64,000 nucleotides of DNA from Planctobacterium sp047947135 (GTDB taxonomy: Bacteria > Pseudomonadota > Gammaproteobacteria > Enterobacterales > Alteromonadaceae): NCBI GenBank assembly GCA_047947135.1, contig CP170457.1, positions 1 to 64,000 of the forward strand, given 5' to 3'. Below the pieces are notes generated by a model. It searched no databases, was not told where the DNA came from, and worked only from the letters and a program-made list of their open reading frames with translations. Every line of letters starts with the position of its first letter. The stretch's first letter is position 1. Made by a program: the position numbers and the translations under genes. This document shows positions 62,342 to 64,000 of this stretch, piece after piece.

Positions 62342-63097
62342 ATGAAATTTTCAATAGCATTGCTATTGCTCCTATGCAGCAGTGTGGGGACAGCCAAAGA
62401 ACTACTTATGGTATCCAGCGAATATGCGCCATACGTTATGCAGGATGAGCAAGGCAATGTAACGGGATTGATGCCTGATTTAATTCACGCTGCCCTACCT
62501 AACTTCGAATCGCAGATTTCGTTTCAATTAGTTCCCTGGAAACGTGCCGAGTCACTGGTAGAACAGGGAAAAGCCTTCGCCGCCTTCCCTTACAGTAAGA
62601 ATGATGATCGCAGTAAACGATTTCATTTTTCCGAGCCTGTTCTGGACTTCCAGCCAGGATTATTTTATCGCAAAGCAAACTTTCCTGAGGGCTTCAACTG
62701 GGGTTCCATCGGGCAATTACGGCAATACCGTATAGCCAGTGTCACGGGATACGCACCAAATCAAGTTTTTGCAAAACACCAAGTGCCGACAATTATTGTT
62801 TCAAATGAGTTAGCAGCGCTAACAATGATTTACGGGAACCGCGCGGACTTTTTCTTATTGGACAACCGGGCTGCATGGCACTTGATTCGCACACATTTTC
62901 AACGCAATCAAGATGACTTTGCCAGTGCAACAAATGCCTCAATCAATGGCCGCTATTATCTTATGGTGTCCCGTGTGCAACCTGAAAATCTCGCCCTTTT
63001 GAACAAGTTCAACAACGGCATGCGTCAACTTAAGGAATCCGGCCAATATCAGGCCATTTTGCAGCGTTATCAAGAACCCAGGGGGATATCGGATTAA
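62342..63097 (+). CDS. Family 3-type periplasmic solute-binding protein
   Basis: A 251-residue protein starting at 62342 (MKFSIALLLLLCSSVGTAKE) with a signal peptide cleaved after TA. The mature part has an SBP_bac_3-type fold: LLMVSSEYAPYVMQDEQGNV, TGLMPDLIHAALPNFESQIS and FQLVPWKRAESLVEQGKAFA, then RSKRFHFSEPVLDFQPGLFY and YLMVSRVQPENLALLNKFNN. An in-frame ATG-like start at 62321 would add seven residues before the signal and is less likely. No transporter is adjacent; ligand unknown. Confidence 0.84.
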   Translation: MKFSIALLLLLCSSVGTAKELLMVSSEYAPYVMQDEQGNVTGLMPDLIHAALPNFESQISFQLVPWKRAESLVEQGKAFAAFPYSKNDDRSKRFHFSEPVLDFQPGLFYRKANFPEGFNWGSIGQLRQYRIASVTGYAPNQVFAKHQVPTIIVSNELAALTMIYGNRADFFLLDNRAAWHLIRTHFQRNQDDFASATNASINGRYYLMVSRVQPENLALLNKFNNGMRQLKESGQYQAILQRYQEPRGISD

Positions 63098-63237
63098 CGT
63101 TTAAATGCCGCCATAGATTCACTTTTTCACTATTCCAGACTATTTTTAAGCAACCATCTTGCGCTGTCTTTGGAAGATGATAGCATGCAGCGCTTTTTAA
63201 AAATTATTGCACAACACATTTGTTGAGGATCCCGAAT

Positions 63238-64000
63238 ATGTCTAAAGTGCTAATCATTGGTGCTGGCGGTGTCAGCACAGTCACGGTAAAAAAATGCGCT
63301 CGTTTGCCCGAACATTTTGACGAGATTTACTTAGCCAGCCGCACGGTAAGTAAGTGTGAAGCACTGCAACAAGAAGTCGGCGCAGATCGGGTTAAGGCCG
63401 TTTACGCCGTGGATGCTGACGACAAAGATCAGGTTGTCGACTTAATCAATAAAGTGCAGCCGGATATTGTCGTTAATCTTGCTCTTCCCTATCAGGACTT
63501 GCCTATCATGGACGCCTGCCTGGAAACCAAAACCGATTATCTGGACACAGCAAATTACGAGCCAAAAGACGAAGCCAAATTCGAATATTCCTGGCAGTGG
63601 GCTTATCAGGACAAGTTCAAAGATGCGGGCATCATGGCGCTGCTCGGTTCAGGCTTCGATCCAGGTGTAACTAATGTTTACACTGCCTACGCAGCAAAAC
63701 ATTATTTCGATGAGATTCACTATCTGGATATTGTAGATTGTAACGGCGGTGATCATGGTCAGGCTTTCGCGACTAACTTTAATCCGGAAATTAATATTCG
63801 TGAAATCACCCAACGTGGACGCTATTGGGAAAATGGCCAATGGAAAGAAACCGATCCACTAAGCGTACGTGAAGATCTGGATTATCAGAATATAGGTGTG
63901 CGTGCGTCTTACCTGATGTATCACGAAGAACTTGAATCACTGGTGAAACACTTTCCGACTATTAAGCGCGCCCGTTTTTGGATGACTTTCGGGGACGCCT
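63238..64000 (+). CDS. Saccharopine dehydrogenase / carboxynorspermidine dehydrogenase-like protein (cut by window end)
   Basis: At least 254 residues from an ATG at 63238 after TGAGGATC. It opens MSKVLIIGAGGVSTVTVKK, a Rossmann NAD(P) motif (GAGGVST), followed by KCARLPEHFDEIYLASRTVS, NLALPYQDLPIMDACLETKT, DYLDTANYEPKDEAKFEYSW and LLGSGFDPGVTNVYTAYAAK. This is the saccharopine-reductase fold used by carboxynorspermidine dehydrogenase (CASDH) for spermidine/norspermidine synthesis in many marine gammaproteobacteria. The partner decarboxylase (nspC) would be expected next, outside the window. The C-terminal part is not visible. Confidence 0.85.
   Translation, partial: MSKVLIIGAGGVSTVTVKKCARLPEHFDEIYLASRTVSKCEALQQEVGADRVKAVYAVDADDKDQVVDLINKVQPDIVVNLALPYQDLPIMDACLETKTDYLDTANYEPKDEAKFEYSWQWAYQDKFKDAGIMALLGSGFDPGVTNVYTAYAAKHYFDEIHYLDIVDCNGGDHGQAFATNFNPEINIREITQRGRYWENGQWKETDPLSVREDLDYQNIGVRASYLMYHEELESLVKHFPTIKRARFWMTFGDA

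Noticed and set aside
1..64000. CRISPR arrays, tRNA/rRNA genes, insertion sequences, integrases and attachment sites
   Set aside because: None were recognised on reading both strands; the only repeats found are the 72-bp pair and the rodZ tandem repeat. A covariance-model or tRNA search could still reveal a missed small RNA.

Overview
The window is a contiguous piece of a gammaproteobacterial chromosome. Gene content and order (hisS-yfgM-bamB-der, rodZ-ispG, queA-tgt-yajC-secD-secF, guaB-guaA, divergent aceA/LysR followed by glcB, a CheV, a GlyGly-CTERM peptidase) point to a marine Alteromonadales, probably Alteromonadaceae. The assignment is from protein similarity by eye, not from a 16S gene. 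No tRNA, rRNA, CRISPR array, insertion sequence or prophage was seen.

Layout. 1-8.6 kb: start of purL, mltF, a tiny basic ORF behind a row of palindromes, tadA, a PspB-like membrane protein, a pair of 72-bp structured direct repeats, guaA, guaB and divergent xseA. 8.6-22.9 kb: a long housekeeping block, mostly on the minus strand (trmJ, cysE, iscR, iscS, ndk, rlmN, pilF/pilW, rodZ, ispG, hisS, yfgM, bamB, der), with suhB divergent. The Fe-S part is abnormal: iscU, iscA, hscB, hscA and fdx are absent between iscS and ndk, and IscS lacks its C-terminal tail. 22.9-30.1 kb: accessory genes (secreted M14 carboxypeptidase with an unknown partner, a double cupin, an MDR reductase with divergent LysR, a SASA esterase). 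30.3-35.8 kb: secF, secD, yajC, tgt, queA. 36.0-44.7 kb: a chemoreceptor, a DUF6471 protein, then a yjfIJKLMC-type PspA operon extended with a K+ channel, a rhomboid protease and a VC0807-type membrane protein. 44.7-51.2 kb: a gene-free stretch ending in a convincing sigma-54 promoter before a secreted pilin-like protein, then a DMT transporter, a GH13 glucosidase, CheV, a solute-binding protein and a YHS protein.

51.3-55.6 kb is the most unusual part. A tetrapyrrole-methylase-family enzyme with borosin alpha-N-methyltransferase features is followed by a 92-residue protein that looks like a split-borosin precursor (helical recognition domain plus polar tail), and then by a TPR hybrid sensor kinase with a +1 frameshift in its ATPase domain. 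This looks like a split borosin RiPP locus with an attached signalling gene. 55.8-64.0 kb: PhzF, a SnoaL-like protein, the glyoxylate shunt (aceA, LysR, glcB), another solute-binding protein and the start of a saccharopine/carboxynorspermidine dehydrogenase-type gene cut by the window end.
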